Part shown: piece by piece, positions 19,067 through 29,917 of the stretch
How positions within the stretch are numbered: the first letter of the stretch is position 1
How the letters are laid out: each line of letters begins with the position of its first letter
The notes under the pieces: generated by a model
Told to the model about the DNA's origin: nothing
Seen by the model: only the letters and a program-made list of their open reading frames with translations
Database searches by the model: none
Assembly: GCA_015680685.1 (NCBI GenBank)
Contig: MNCI01037504.1
Location: forward strand, 287,116-338,246
Length of the DNA: 51,131 nucleotides
Direction: 5' to 3'
Origin: Gnetum montanum
Lineage: Eukaryota > Streptophyta > Gnetopsida > Gnetales > Gnetaceae
Position numbers and translations under genes: made by a program

Positions 19067-19475
19067 ATTATTTGGATGTTCATTAGCTGTATATCTTGGA
19101 TTCCATGCATTTTTAATTAATTCAAAAAATTTCTTTACCCTACACATGACGTGAGGATCATTATGGTTAAGTTCATCTACATTTGGAGCACCTTGTATCC
19201 ACAGGAAACCATGCACATGTGGAGATTTGCAATCTTGCCACTCATATCGTGTCTAGTAGTCAACAGCATGGAATTCATTCATCAAAACTATTCTAAGAAA
19301 GGCAATGTGATGACAATGCATGAACTCTACAACTATATGTGGATTTTCTATGATATTACTCTACCTCCAACATTTCAATTCTGATGAGCTCTCAAGTGGA
19401 TCTCCTTCTATTAGATTATGCAACTCAGGCTAATAGAGATCTACTACACTTAGAGACAAAAAAATAGTAGGTGTT
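19067..19475 (-). pseudogene. Helitron Rep (HUH) domain, part next to Element 1
   Basis: From the Element 1 junction leftwards it encodes TPTIFLSLSVVDLY, then broken sequence, then TRYEWQDCKSPHVHGFLW, which contains the HUH motif (HVH) that binds the metal for DNA nicking, then QGAPNVDELNHNDP and FFELIKNAWNPR. One stop replaces a Trp/Tyr just before TRYEWQ. The donor at 19066 ends the exon. The last five bases (19471-19475) are the Element 1 target duplication. Confidence 0.88.
19471..19475. repeat. Target-site duplication GTGTT (left) of Element 1
   Basis: GTGTT precedes the LTR and recurs at 28228-28232. With one copy removed the Helitron reads LTNMVNQLG|TPTIFLSLS without a break. Confidence 0.92.
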
Positions 19476-20324
19476 TGATGAGTCACCAAATAAGCCACCC
19501 GATATTGGATCCTCAATATCGAATACACGATATTAGATCAGCCAAGCGACATCAAACACGCGATGTCAAAACTTGTCTCATTGTCTATAAATAAGGGATA
19601 GGGGCGCTTGGTTTTGCATAGTATTTTTTAGTCCCTTAGTTGAACTCTTGTAGTTTTCCTATTCCAGAGTTAGAATTATTTCTAAGTGCCCGTAGTAGGA
19701 GTCATAAAGTGAACGGATCTTTATTCGAGCATTGTATACCTAAGCACACCTTATGTCTGGAAATAAAGAAAAACTTTGTGATAAACCTTGCAACATTTAG
19801 AATAGCTTAACTATTGCATTTAATGTTATTTATTGTTATTTGATGCTCTCATTAGTTAATCAATGTTATTTCTATAGAATTATTAATTATCAACAAATTA
19901 GCACACTCAGCAAGACCACTTCGAGCATATGTGGAACACTTGGTAACCCAGTAATGACTAGCGTTTGGTAATCCCAGTAGTGTTACACTAGTTTAGGATG
20001 TGTTCGAATAATGGGAACGGATGCTGGTGATTAGATTTGATCAACATTAGAGTTACAGAAACCCATTAGTTAAATCAATCTCTTTTCATTTCACACACTT
20101 AGGAGACTAAGATAGAAAATATAAAAAACATAAAAAAATCATATACCTCGAGTTTACTTAACCATACAATTGTGCCTTACAAGTAAGCTTGGGGGGACAA
20201 TGACTGTATAACTCATCCTTGTTCTACATAGGCGCATAAGCACTTAATCCTCGAAGTTCGACTGGATCATGCGTGAACACTTGTATTCGTATGGTTGGGC
20301 ATAGGGGTACCTTGTCACTCATCA
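19476..20324 (+). repeat. Element 1 5' LTR
   Basis: It starts TGATGAGT and ends ACTCATCA, an eight-base perfect inverted tip. A GATATC-like block occupies 19501-19568 and a TATA box (TATAAATAA) 19586-19594. GGAAATAAAG near 19757 is a candidate polyadenylation signal. The end GGTTGGGCATAGGGGTACC plus the tip is shared with the other LTRs here. Confidence 0.93.
19501..19594 (+). promoter_or_regulatory. LTR promoter: GATATC-like repeat block plus TATA box
   Basis: GATATTGG, CAATATCGA, CGATATTAGATC, GACATC and CGATGTC occur within 70 bases, many as near-palindromes, 18 bases upstream of TATAAATAA. The same arrangement occurs in the other LTRs (27405-27499, 31321-31405, 39180-39276, 43309-43417). 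Confidence 0.65.
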
Positions 20325-20325
20325 T

Positions 20326-20342
20326 TGGTGCCATTGTCAGGG
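20326..20342 (+). promoter_or_regulatory. Element 1 primer binding site (tRNA-Asp)
   Basis: TGGTGCCATTGTCAGGG matches the complement of the plant tRNA-Asp 3' end (TGGCGCCGTTGCCGGGG) except for transitions, mostly at CpG positions. Confidence 0.8.
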
Positions 20343-20460
20343 ATTCTATTGTTTGTGTGCTGATTAGAACTTAGGAAATCTTTCCATCATTTGAACAAAC
20401 CCTTAAGGTCAACTATCCTACAATCACCAAAAAAGAGTACTGCACGCTGAGTAATCAATC

Positions 20461-22592
20461 ATGTCTCCTTCTTCTTATGAGAGTGCTTCATCGACTAGGT
20501 CTGATACCATAAACAATTAGAGGTGGGGTGCACAAGATGATCCGCCAATGCCCCAATAGTTTTGCATGTTATACACTCATCCTGATGAGTATGTACCAGG
20601 CTTTACCTTTATCCTCCACTAGGATGAATAGCTACGATGGTATGATTTAGAAGGTAACACAGTATTACCTCTCGATTGCTCAATCTCGGGCATGCTTCTT
20701 CGTGCTCTCACACGAATTGGTATGCAACACTTACAGTTAGAGTACGTTGTGCATGAACAAGATTTAAGAGATTATTGATCCACAGAGGCACAATGCTATA
20801 GGGATCTATAATAGGAGAGACATTATGAATCCGTGAAGGGGAAGTGATCTCAGGATGTCTCGTATGTCCTAGGTAAAAATGATGATGGTGAACTTATCTC
20901 AGGAGGTTTTCCACAAAATGATGTTCCTCTCTTTGACTTCAGTCAAGGAGTTGGGTATCAGAATCTTTACTCAACTATTCATAACCTAGGTTTTGGTACC
21001 AACAGATACAATGGGTCTGGAAAAGGAACACAAACGCATGACAATGACAGACAACATGATCGTAATCACGACCAAGGTCGTGACCATCGAAGAGAAGGTG
21101 GCAGGCACTAATATGGTGCTAGTCATCCTTCCTTTTCACCCTCATCATCTTCTTCCTCCTCTTCTTCAAGATTTGAATGTAGTCATAGGGGGTAAGACCA
21201 TGAGGACAATGGTAGGTGAAATAGAAATCACCGAAAAAATAGTAGAGAAAGAGGATGATGGCATTCCAAAGAGACACATCATGAAGGAAGGGAGAGTAGG
21301 AAACAACATATGCATCATAGATGCCATAGGGAACATGATCATGACGAACCCCTACTTACCACCTAAAGTATGTTAAATATAATAGAGGCTGTTAGGATTC
21401 CAACAAGGCACCAGAAAGATAGTAGGATCAAAAGACTAGACATGAATAATATTCCACGATTTGAAGGGGGATACAATGTTGATCCTCAAAATCATTTACA
21501 AGCATTCCACGATGCATGTGCCTTGCAGGATATAGAAAACGAGTGGCAAAAGCTAAGGTTGTTTTCACAGACATTGATCAAGAAGGCAGAAAGCTGGTAC
21601 CAGTCCTTAGAATTGGAATCCATTTGTCGATGGAGTACCATGTTGGAGCTATTCAACAATAAGTATCAAACATACTCCTGAGTGTCCAACCTGCGTAAGC
21701 AAATCCAATGATGGAAACAAGAAGGACACAAACCCTTGGATGCTACCATTGGTCGATATTATTCATTATTACATCGTTGCCTTGGCCATGGTTACTCACA
21801 AAAGGAACAACTATGCCATCTCATAGATGGGCTTAGGAATGAAACACAAAGAACCCTTGGGACTTATGCCCAAGGAAGGCTATCCGAGCTCAAAGCTCAT
21901 CAAATACAAAGATTGTTGGAGCAATTTTCCAAGGAGGAAGATGAGTTGAGGAAAAGAGAAAGTGCGGAGGAGTACAATAGAGATCCTTCCCTCCGAAAGA
22001 AGAAAATTAGATTTTGTGAAGATGAAGAAGAGTCATCACTTGAAGAGATGGTGAATATAAAGACTTTGCCCATTCAAAAATTTGCATCAAAAGTATCGGC
22101 AAAGGTGGATCAAATGTGGAACTCCCTAGATGAAAAATTTCAAACTGTCCTAAAAATAGTAGAGGAGTCTAGAGAACAAAGTAGTGACCAAGAGAGAAGG
22201 AAAAAGAAAAAAGCTGAGTATGCATGTAACAAGGGTAACAACAAGGTTGTTTTCATTGAAGAGGTTGTGGATTCAGACACAGATAATGATGGTAGATGTG
22301 AGATTTGCCAATATGACCATCCTAAGGGATGTTGCCTAGTAGTGTCATATCTGCAAGAGTTTGGGGTGAATGCACTAAACCCATGATTAAACAGACAACA
22401 AACACCCAGAAGGTTACCTTATCCCCAAGGTAACCCAAGGCAGTTCCACCAACCCTTGACATATTATCCGAGTGGAGCTCCACCACAACCGAATGAATAA
22501 TATCAACAGTGGAAAAACCCATAGTCATGGGGAATGCCACTACCACATCAACAATACTCTTACTGTCAACCTAACCCATACGGGTATTACAT
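20461..22592 (+). pseudogene. Element 1 gag
   Basis: It opens MSPSSYESASS at 20461. The first 300 codons are broken, with an Arg/His/Asp-rich then Ser-rich stretch near 21010-21180. The capsid-like core at 21370-22386 includes FEGGYNVDPQNHLQAF, ESWYQSLELESICRWSTMLE, LFNNKYQ, GLRNETQ and a Lys/Glu-rich helix. A nucleocapsid-like CEICQYDHPKGC near 22300 has CX2CX3HX3C spacing, close to a zinc knuckle. A Pro/Gln/Tyr-rich tail follows to a stop at 22592. Stops at 21681 and elsewhere interrupt it. Gag forms the particle and packages RNA. Confidence 0.82.
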
Positions 22593-22612
22593 TTAATAGT
22601 TGATCTCTCCAC

Positions 22613-23590
22613 GTGACTCTACTAGTCACGATGCTCTTCAACCTCACTACCAGACCTAGAACTTCTTCTTCTTCTAGGGGTGATGCTTCACATACACACT
22701 ATCCTTCTCATATGTCTGCATCTCTTCCACCCTCAGCTCCATTACCACCTACTCCAACTATGCAGGGCGAGCTTCCTACCCAGCCGCAGCAATGTAATGC
22801 TACAAGGGCTGTCAATCTTCAACCTACTATTGGTTTGGACAACCGATCAAAGAGGAGAACTTTCTTTAGAACCAACAATCAAACCAAGTCCTTACAACCA
22901 CAAGCGGCTAATTATCCAAATGCCTCATCATCGTTTGAATCTTTGAAGCTTCCTTCAAACCAAAAACCGCACTCAATGCACATTGTCATGTTAACTCATG
23001 CCATCACTGATTGGATTAAAGCTGGTCATCTTCCTAGGAAATTCTTTGATCCTAGAAGTCCTCTTATTTATTTGCAAATCGCTGGAAATGAGCCTTGTAA
23101 AGCTCTTTTGGATTCAGGTTTTAGTGTTAATTTGATCTTCCAAGAAATGTATAAAGCTTGGAACCTACCTCCACTAAAGAAGAGTAACATTCATTTAGAG
23201 TTGGCTAACTAGTCCATCAATGTTCCATTGGGACTAGTGGAGGACATTATCACCACTGTTTGTGGGTGGTCATATCCAACTAATTTCTTAGTGATCCAAG
23301 TCAACAACTGCAAGGGGGACTTCCCAATCATAATGGGAAGAGCATGGCTAAGTACAATTGATGCATGCCTAGGAATACATGATCTTTCCCTAGAAATATT
23401 AAAAGAAAATATATTTAGAAAGATCGAGAAGAAGAAAGTTCCATGCATCACATATAGTGACATAGGGTGCAACTACATGCAGAAGTCTTGGTTTGTACAA
23501 TGCTCAACATTGTTTGCATGCAACCAGTGTGCAAAAGTATATGATATACAAAGATGCTTATATGCAATAGTCACAAGACAAGAAGGCACC
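22613..23590 (+). pseudogene. Element 1 protease region
   Basis: A Ser/Pro/Thr-rich leader is followed by KALLDSGFSVNLIF at about 23100. This is the retropepsin active site (DSGA in relatives, here DSGF). Past a stop at 23210-23212 come VPLGLVEDI, TNFLVIQV and FPIIMGRAWLSTIDACLGI, the conserved flap and tail. It continues to a stop at 23591. The enzyme would cleave Gag-Pol. Confidence 0.82.
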
Positions 23591-23743
23591 TAGTGGCTGA
23601 CAATTGACATAGAGAACAATTCAACTTTATGCATGGAACCAACTGAGAGATTGACTTGTACCTACATCGATAGCATAGATGCATTAAAGCAAGTCCATCA
23701 CCAACTTCCAAGTACTAACACTGACGATATCAACTAGGAGAAG

Positions 23744-24330
23744 TTGATAATCCCTAACGAGTTTAAGCAAGAGCCCCTTAAATTAAAATCATTACCCACC
23801 GGTATGGAATATGCATTTCTCAAGAATGGAAAATTGGTAATCATTAATGCTAAGCTCGCTTCTCAACAAAAAGAAAGACAGCTGAAGATGGTAAACAAAT
23901 GGTCAAAAGCCTTTGCTTGGTCATATCCCAAATTAACCAGAATAGATCCTAGAATATGCCAACATAGAATTTACATTAACCCCTCTATGAAGCCTTGATG
24001 ATAACTACAAAGACGACTGAACCCAAAGCTTAAGCAAGTAGTTAAGGAAGAAATTGAACAACTTCTAAAGGTTGGGTTCATCTACCCTATTGCTAATAGT
24101 GAATGGGTTAGTCCATTAGTCATTGTGCCTAAAAAAGTTGGTAAATAGAGGGTGTGTTTAGACTTTAGGTTATTAAACATGGCAACATTTAAAGATCATT
24201 TCCCATTGTCATTTGTTGACCAAGTCTTAGATACCACTGTAGGGCATTGTTATTATAGTTTTCTGGATGGTTATAGTGGGTATAATCAAATCCAAATAGC
24301 ACCAGAAGACCAAGACAAAACTACATTCAT
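23744..24330 (+). pseudogene. Element 1 reverse transcriptase, N-terminal half only
   Basis: It carries LKSLPTGMEYAFL, NKWSKAFAWSYP and CQHRIYI, then (after a stop) LDFRLLNMATFKDHFPLSF and FLDGYSGYNQIQIAPEDQD then KTTF. These are the first RT blocks, up to the first catalytic Asp (FLDGYSG). The YxDD palm, thumb and RNase H that should follow are absent: the frame passes directly into integrase. Confidence 0.88.
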
Positions 24331-25341
24331 GAGTCCTTGTGGGGGTCATTACGTTGGGAGACAAACAACCATTAAAATCTTGCTTGTAGGATATTATTGG
24401 CCTACATTATTTTGGGACACCCATCATTTTTTCCAATCTTGTGAGCACTGCCAACGTGATGGCAGAATGACTGCTAGAATGGAGGATCCACAACAATGGA
24501 TTCAATCCTTAGAACCCTTCAACATATGGGGTATTGATTTTATGGGGCCTATTACACCAATGTCTAATGAAAAAGTATACATTGTTGTTGTTCTTGATTA
24601 TTTTACAAAATGGGTAGAAGCAACCACCGTTACTGACTAGACATCATCTACCACTACACAATTTTTTCAACAACAAATCGTAAATAGGTTTGGCGTGCCT
24701 CATGCACTTATTTTTGATAATGGTACACATTTTATAGGTGTGACTTTTCGGAAGTTGATGCAATGCTTAGGAGTTAAGCATAAACTAACTACACCATATC
24801 ATCCTCAAGTGAATGGTCAAGCTGAAGTCACCGATAGGGAAATCACAAAATTTTTGACATGAACCATTATCAAATATAGGCAAGATTGGAGCACTAAACT
24901 AAATGATGCTCTTTGGGCCTACCGCTCCACATGGAAACTCCCTATAGGCTATTCTCCCTATGAGCTAGTTTACGGTAAACTTTCCTCCAAGCTGAGCTCC
25001 GTACACTATCTACAACATGTGACCTTAACCTTGACCTCAGTCTAACATAGAAAGAACGGTTAATGAATCTTAACTTGCTAGATGAAAATCAATTAGTTGC
25101 CCTGTCATCCAATGAACTGCACAAGGCCTTCAACAAATAATATCATGACCTAAGAATTAGAAAAGTCAAATACCAACTAGGAGATAGAGTTCTTTATTGG
25201 AACCTCGCACATGTGCCACAATGAACTAAATTTCAAATGTTGTGGAAAGGACCTTATATCATACACAAAAATTTTCCTTTAGGAGCCATGATGATCTATA
25301 AACCTGGAAGCCTGTATAAGAAATTATTGGTCAACATCTAG
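24331..25341 (+). pseudogene. Element 1 integrase
   Basis: It starts within the zinc module: SPCGGHYVGR, GYYWPTLFWDTHHFF and CEHCQR (the first His of HHCC is lost at the deletion joint). The core carries WGIDFMGP (Asp 1), IFDNGTHF (Asp 2) and GQAEVTDRE (Glu), so the DDE triad is present, with a stop at 24639-24641 between them. The C-terminal GPY/F module reads MLWKGPYIIHK. Stops at several Gln/Trp-like positions fit C-to-T decay. The enzyme would insert cDNA into the genome. Confidence 0.87.
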
Positions 25342-27119
25342 CAAACCAAACCTTTCCATGAGCCCAAAACGACTAGTACTAACACTACCTCTATTGATGG
25401 ACAACCTTGCTGATTATTTTAGATCTCCTCCTTCCAACTTAGTTGTGGAGGATATGGCCACCAATGCTAACTATTCTAAGCCCTTAGTTTCTTTTGTCTT
25501 TTTTGTTTTACACATTTTTCATTTTTACTTGTTTTTTTTACACCATCGTTAACATTTTTACTATTTCTTTCTTTGTTACATTTTGTTTGATTTATTCTCA
25601 CTCATCACATAATAAGTGCTTATGATGGTGGGTTGTACTATAATGGTGTTGATTGCTAATGTTTGGTTTTTACCTTTGACTTTTAATGTTGATGCTAAGA
25701 TATGGTTTCTTTTGATAAAAAATGTAATGAGTCCATGTCATCCATTCATCTGTTCAACTCTATGATCTTCCTTTGTTTTGGAAATGTACTACCCCTTTTT
25801 CTAATCAAACCTATTAATGAATTTTTGGCTTTGTATTCTTCAAACCAAGGAAAGATTCAAATGGATTGAAAAGGATGTGACTTCAAAGGGATTCGATGCA
25901 TTTGTGCTGGCTATTCTCTTGGGTACTTGGATGCTTTTTATAGGTTTTTTGCCCTTGCGTTGTCGACTAATATCAGGAAGTTGAATGAATCAAATAAGTC
26001 TTTGCATGGTGTGGTTCTCACTTCAAAAAAAAAATAGCGGGAATTCAAAGCACACCCCTTAGATATAATAAAGAACATGGGCTACAAGCACTGGTTATGG
26101 CACTGGAAATACATGTTACCCATGCCTAAAGGTTTCCTCTAATTAAGGCCCTTTCTCACTTCTTGCTTATCTATTCTTCTCTTTTTGGGATGGCAGTTGC
26201 TTTATGGAAGCATTCTTGTTGCTTTAGGAGGATGGATTGGTTAAGTGTGTTGATGCAAGATCATTGGATGTGGTTAGTTTTAATCCAGATTTTGACTAAA
26301 TTTTATTGAGTCACCTTAACCACATAATACACAAGGACTTTACACAACCTTGATTTTGGGATTCCATTCCATTCTCTCTTCTCTTTCCATATTGCTTCAC
26401 ATATTCTACCTCATTGCTGGTTTTATGATTAGTCTATATCTTGGTCAATGCATTATTATTCTTTGGTAAATTCTTGTAGGAAAATTCTTAACTATTATTT
26501 CCATATGTCATTCTTAGAGCCTACGGACTCTTTGGTTTGAGAGTTTATCATGGCATAAAGGGCATGAGCCTGTTTTGGGGAGGATCCACTAGCATTCCTT
26601 TTTGGTGCAATTGTTAAGTTCTTTTCCTTAAACATATCTCGCAATCAACTATTTCTTGTTTCACCCCATCCATAACATCCATTTTTTATTTTTCTCTATC
26701 CTTCTATGCATTTTTATTAGATTCACTGTTGTTATTTCTCTTATCTTCCTTTTTCTTTCATTTTCCATCCTATTGCTACTGGAGGTTTGCTCTTAGTTGG
26801 GGGGGCCTATCACAAATTTTTCCATTTCATTACCTATCAGTTACAAATCTCTAACCCAATATCTACCATACCCACAACCTAGTCAATGTGCTTCATTTAG
26901 AGACAAGGTATCAACTACATTATATCTTATTTATCCTTGCTAATTCGTGATTGTGTTGTGTGTGCAAATGGCGATCACATGAACAATGGACTAGGATAGG
27001 AGGGAGCACTCAGGATGGACTGGAGCAAGAGCATTTACACCAGGAACAAGCTTAGTTATGTGGCCATGGACGAGCAATGATGTGCACATTTTTGACATCA
27101 GTAGCAACGTGCCTCATTT

Positions 27120-27120
<1 letters not shown>

Positions 27121-27163
<43 letters not shown>
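27121..27163 (+). repeat. (CT)n microsatellite
   Basis: About 20 CT units with one GT interruption, inside the Element 1 tail. Confidence 0.95.
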
Positions 27164-27373
27164 TTAAGCTATCAAATGAAGGTTTGGATGTCATCTATGT
27201 ACAGTGTTCACCACAATGATTATGAACACCAATGTTGTAATATGTTTGTTGATCCGTTCACCGGGCACTTTGAGTTTGTCATTCTATGTCACCGTTACTT
27301 GTCGTTCAGTTAATAATCCCATACCTTCCCAATATTTTGTAAGGAACTCGAGGATGAGTTTTTATTCCATCAT

Positions 27374-27380
27374 GAGGGTA
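27374..27380 (+). promoter_or_regulatory. Element 1 polypurine tract (short)
   Basis: GAGGGTA abuts the 3' LTR. Element 2 has CATGGGGGTA at the same place, and the preceding AATATTTTGTAA and GATGAGTTTTTATTC are also conserved. Confidence 0.6.
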
Positions 27381-28227
27381 TGATGAGTCACTAGATAAGC
27401 CACTTGATATTGGACCCTCAATATCGAATACGTGATATCGGATCAACCAAGTGACATCGGGCACACGATGTTAGAACCTATCTCATTGTCTATAAATAAG
27501 GGACAGGGGTGCTTGGTTTTGCATAGTACTTTTCAATCCCTTAGTCAAAATCTTGTAGTTTTTCTATTCTAGAATTAGAATTATTTCTAAGTGCCTGTAG
27601 TAGAAGTCATAGAGTGAATAGATCTTTATTCGAGCATTGTGTACCTGAGCACACCTTGTGTCTGGAAATAAAGACAAACTTTGTGATAAACCTTGCAACA
27701 TTTAGAATAGCTTAACTATTGCATTTAATGTTATTTACTGTTATTTGATGCTCTCATTAGTTAATCAATGTTATTTCTATAGAATTATTAATTATCAATG
27801 AATTAGCACACTCAACATGACCACTTCGAGCATACGTGGAACACTTGGTAACCTAGTAATGACTAGTGTTTGCTAATCCCAATAGTGTTACACTAGTTTA
27901 GGATGTATCCAGATAGTGGGAACAGATGCTGGTGATAGGATTCAATCAACATTAGAGTTATAGAAACCCATTAGTTAATTCAATCTTTTCATTTCACACA
28001 CTTAGGAGACTAAGATAGAAAATATAAAAAACATAAAAAAAGCATATACCTTAAGTTTACTTAACCATACAATTGTGCCTTACAAGTAAGCTTGGGAAGA
28101 CAACGATTGTATACCTCATTCTTGTTCTACATAGGTGCATAAGAACTTAATCCTCGAAGTTTGACTAGATCATGCATGAAAGTTCACATTCGTATGGTTG
28201 GATGTAGGGGTGCCTTGTCACACATTA
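27381..28227 (+). repeat. Element 1 3' LTR
   Basis: It starts TGATGAGT and ends ACACATTA (decayed from ACTCATCA). TATAAATAAG lies at 27491. It is colinear with the 5' LTR over its whole length. Confidence 0.93.
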
Positions 28228-28232
28228 GTGTT
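28228..28232. repeat. Target-site duplication GTGTT (right) of Element 1
   Basis: Second copy of the five-base duplication; Helitron sequence resumes here. Confidence 0.92.
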
Positions 28233-28627
28233 CCTAATTGATTCACCATGTTAGTTAGCTTTGCTTTACACTTTATCCAATAAGATGGTGTACTATGAAT
28301 GAAGGTACCATATCACATCAAATTGAAATGACATGTGATGGAGCATTATGCAATTGTTCCTATAGTTCCTTAAGAGTTATGGGTGCATCAACAATATTTT
28401 TTTAAAAAATTCAAAGGTAGATTCCATTGTTCATCTCCTTCTAATGATATTATAGATATAATACCTAAAAATAAATCACACATCATTGCTTCAATGTTTT
28501 AAAAAATGCCATGAATAATGAAAATAACAAACAAATCAAGAAATAATATTTATCTGAAATGCTTATGGCATCCAAATCTACCATCTTTATAGTGAATAAG
28601 ATGTTTTGCATATTCATGCAATTTGAC

Positions 28628-28873
28628 ATCTTTAGCTCTTTGTTCAAGAAAATCGCATTTTCCTTCAAGAAAAAGACTTGGAAATGCCATCATAAACAAC
28701 CCCATCATGTTAAACTCATTAATAAGAGAATTAGACATGGAAGGCCTAGCATCTTTAACTCTTTGTTCAAGAAAATCACATTTGCCTTTAGGAAAAAGAC
28801 TTGGAAATGTCATCGTAAACAACCCCATCATGTTAAACTCATTAATAAAAGAATCAGACATGGAAGGCCATTG
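28628..28873 (-). repeat. 123-bp in-frame tandem duplication in the Helitron gene
   Basis: Two copies, offset by 123 bases, encode INEFNMMGLFTMTFPSLF and INEFNMMGLFMMAFPSLF with the following KCDFLEQR. The offset is 41 codons, so the frame is kept. The copies have diverged slightly. Confidence 0.9.
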
Positions 28874-29917
28874 AGCAACATTTGAATCTTGCAATGATGG
28901 ATTATGCATCCATGCTCTTATCCAATTAATTTTCTTTTCTTACAATTCTAGGACATTGTGCAATTGATGATGTATGATTGATAATGTTTTCTTCATCTGT
29001 TTGAAGTAATGGACCTTCAAACTACAATCTCATTTCTCCATCCTATTTTGATAATGGAATATAAGGAATGTTATGGAAGATGTTAACATCACCGGTATCA
29101 GTAACATTATCTAATGCATGCATGTCGATCTTGACATCTTGATAGTATGGATCATTTGCCTTCTTAAAGAGCAAGGCTTTGTAACCCCATTTTTGTTAAC
29201 AAAGAAATTATACTCAGTGTTAATTTGATCTTCTCTTCTCAATATTAAGAAAGGGATATTTTTAATTCTAAGAGGAAGTCTCTTAGAAATCTATGTGACA
29301 TCCTGAGAAAAGTTAATTGTGTTACCTTTATACTTGAACTATCCACCAACTGCATGTGTAACTTGCAATATGGGATTGATTTCTGCAATTAACATTTCTT
29401 TAACCTTAGTTAAATAGGCTAGGATAGGTGGTTAGATTCCTAGATCCATGTTATTTTCAGTAGAAAATCATTTGATCTCACAACCAAAACTATCAAAAAT
29501 ATTTTGTTTCTTTTCATTAATACACCTATTACGTGTCGATCCTCTACTTCTTGTTGAATCCAATAATATGCCAAGAAACATTTCATTACATACATTGCAA
29601 GAACATGCAATTTCAAAACTTCTAATTGCATTATTAAAATTTTGTATCACATGAACAATTTCTATAGGTATTTTTTGCAAGTTTGGAAAAGACTGAACAA
29701 CTTCTAAAGAAGGCATTTCCACTATTGGTACATTAGCAACATTTGTAGCTTCATGCATTTGATGATATGATTCATCCTTATGTTGATGTTGCCTTATTTG
29801 GCACTCACTCTCACCATACTACACCTGTTGTTGATCTTGTTGCAATTGTTTTTCTATGTCTATGGTTTCTGGCATGAATGTAGCTTGAATAACAAGCACA
29901 GATGCATTTCCAATGTC

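Larger units (their letters stand above)
25342..27380 (+). other. Element 1 3' noncoding tail
   Basis: Two kilobases without a credible gene between integrase and the 3' LTR. It contains blocks shared with Elements 2 and 3: ACATGTTACCCATGCC (26111), TTTTGGGGAGGATCCAC (26573-26589) and TTAGTTGGGGGGG (26793-26805), a possible internal purine tract. The last 80 bases also match the Element 2 end. The frame at 27077-27313 is driven by the CT microsatellite. Confidence 0.6.
19476..28227 (+). mobile_element. Element 1: complete Ty3/gypsy element (Athila/Tat type), 8752 bp
   Basis: LTRs of 849 and 847 bp bound a 7.06-kb interior, with a five-base target duplication. Order: tRNA-Asp primer site, gag, protease, partial RT joined to integrase, long noncoding tail, purine tract. 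RT/integrase resemblance (DGYSGYNQI, GYYWPTLFWD, ending GPY) and the primer site place it in the non-chromovirus Athila/Tat group. LTRs match roughly 90% by eye, with mostly transitions. The RT catalytic half and RNase H are deleted, and stops occur throughout, so it cannot move by itself. Confidence 0.92.
28228..29917 (-). pseudogene. Helitron N-terminal region (Helitron-like N domain)
   Basis: The exon starts at acceptor TTGCTCTTGTAG|GACATT (29917). A Gln/His-rich segment is followed by a cysteine motif CSCNVCNEMFLG (about 29590), FSTENNMD and LTKVKEMLIAEI, RLPLRIKNIPFLILRR, and at 28909-28550 INEFNMMGLFTMTFPSLFP and HLIHYKDGRFGCHKHFR, all in the usual order of plant Helitron proteins. A 41-codon in-frame duplication lies inside. 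Stops interrupt the frame between blocks. Confidence 0.85.

Noticed and set aside
21193-22546. Small minus-strand and overlapping plus-strand frames across Element 1 gag and protease (for example 22322-22546 and 22680-22946)
   Set aside because: Out-of-frame shadows of gag or protease, which match known motifs in the called frame.
27121-27163. Short regular repeats as a possible CRISPR-like array
   Set aside because: Simple dinucleotide repeat without spacers; no array of repeats with unique spacers exists anywhere in the window.
27077-27313. Frame encoding a Ser-Leu repeat
   Set aside because: Produced by the CT microsatellite in the Element 1 tail.
28559-28885. Plus-strand frames with an internal repeat
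   Set aside because: Shadows of the duplicated minus-strand Helitron domain.
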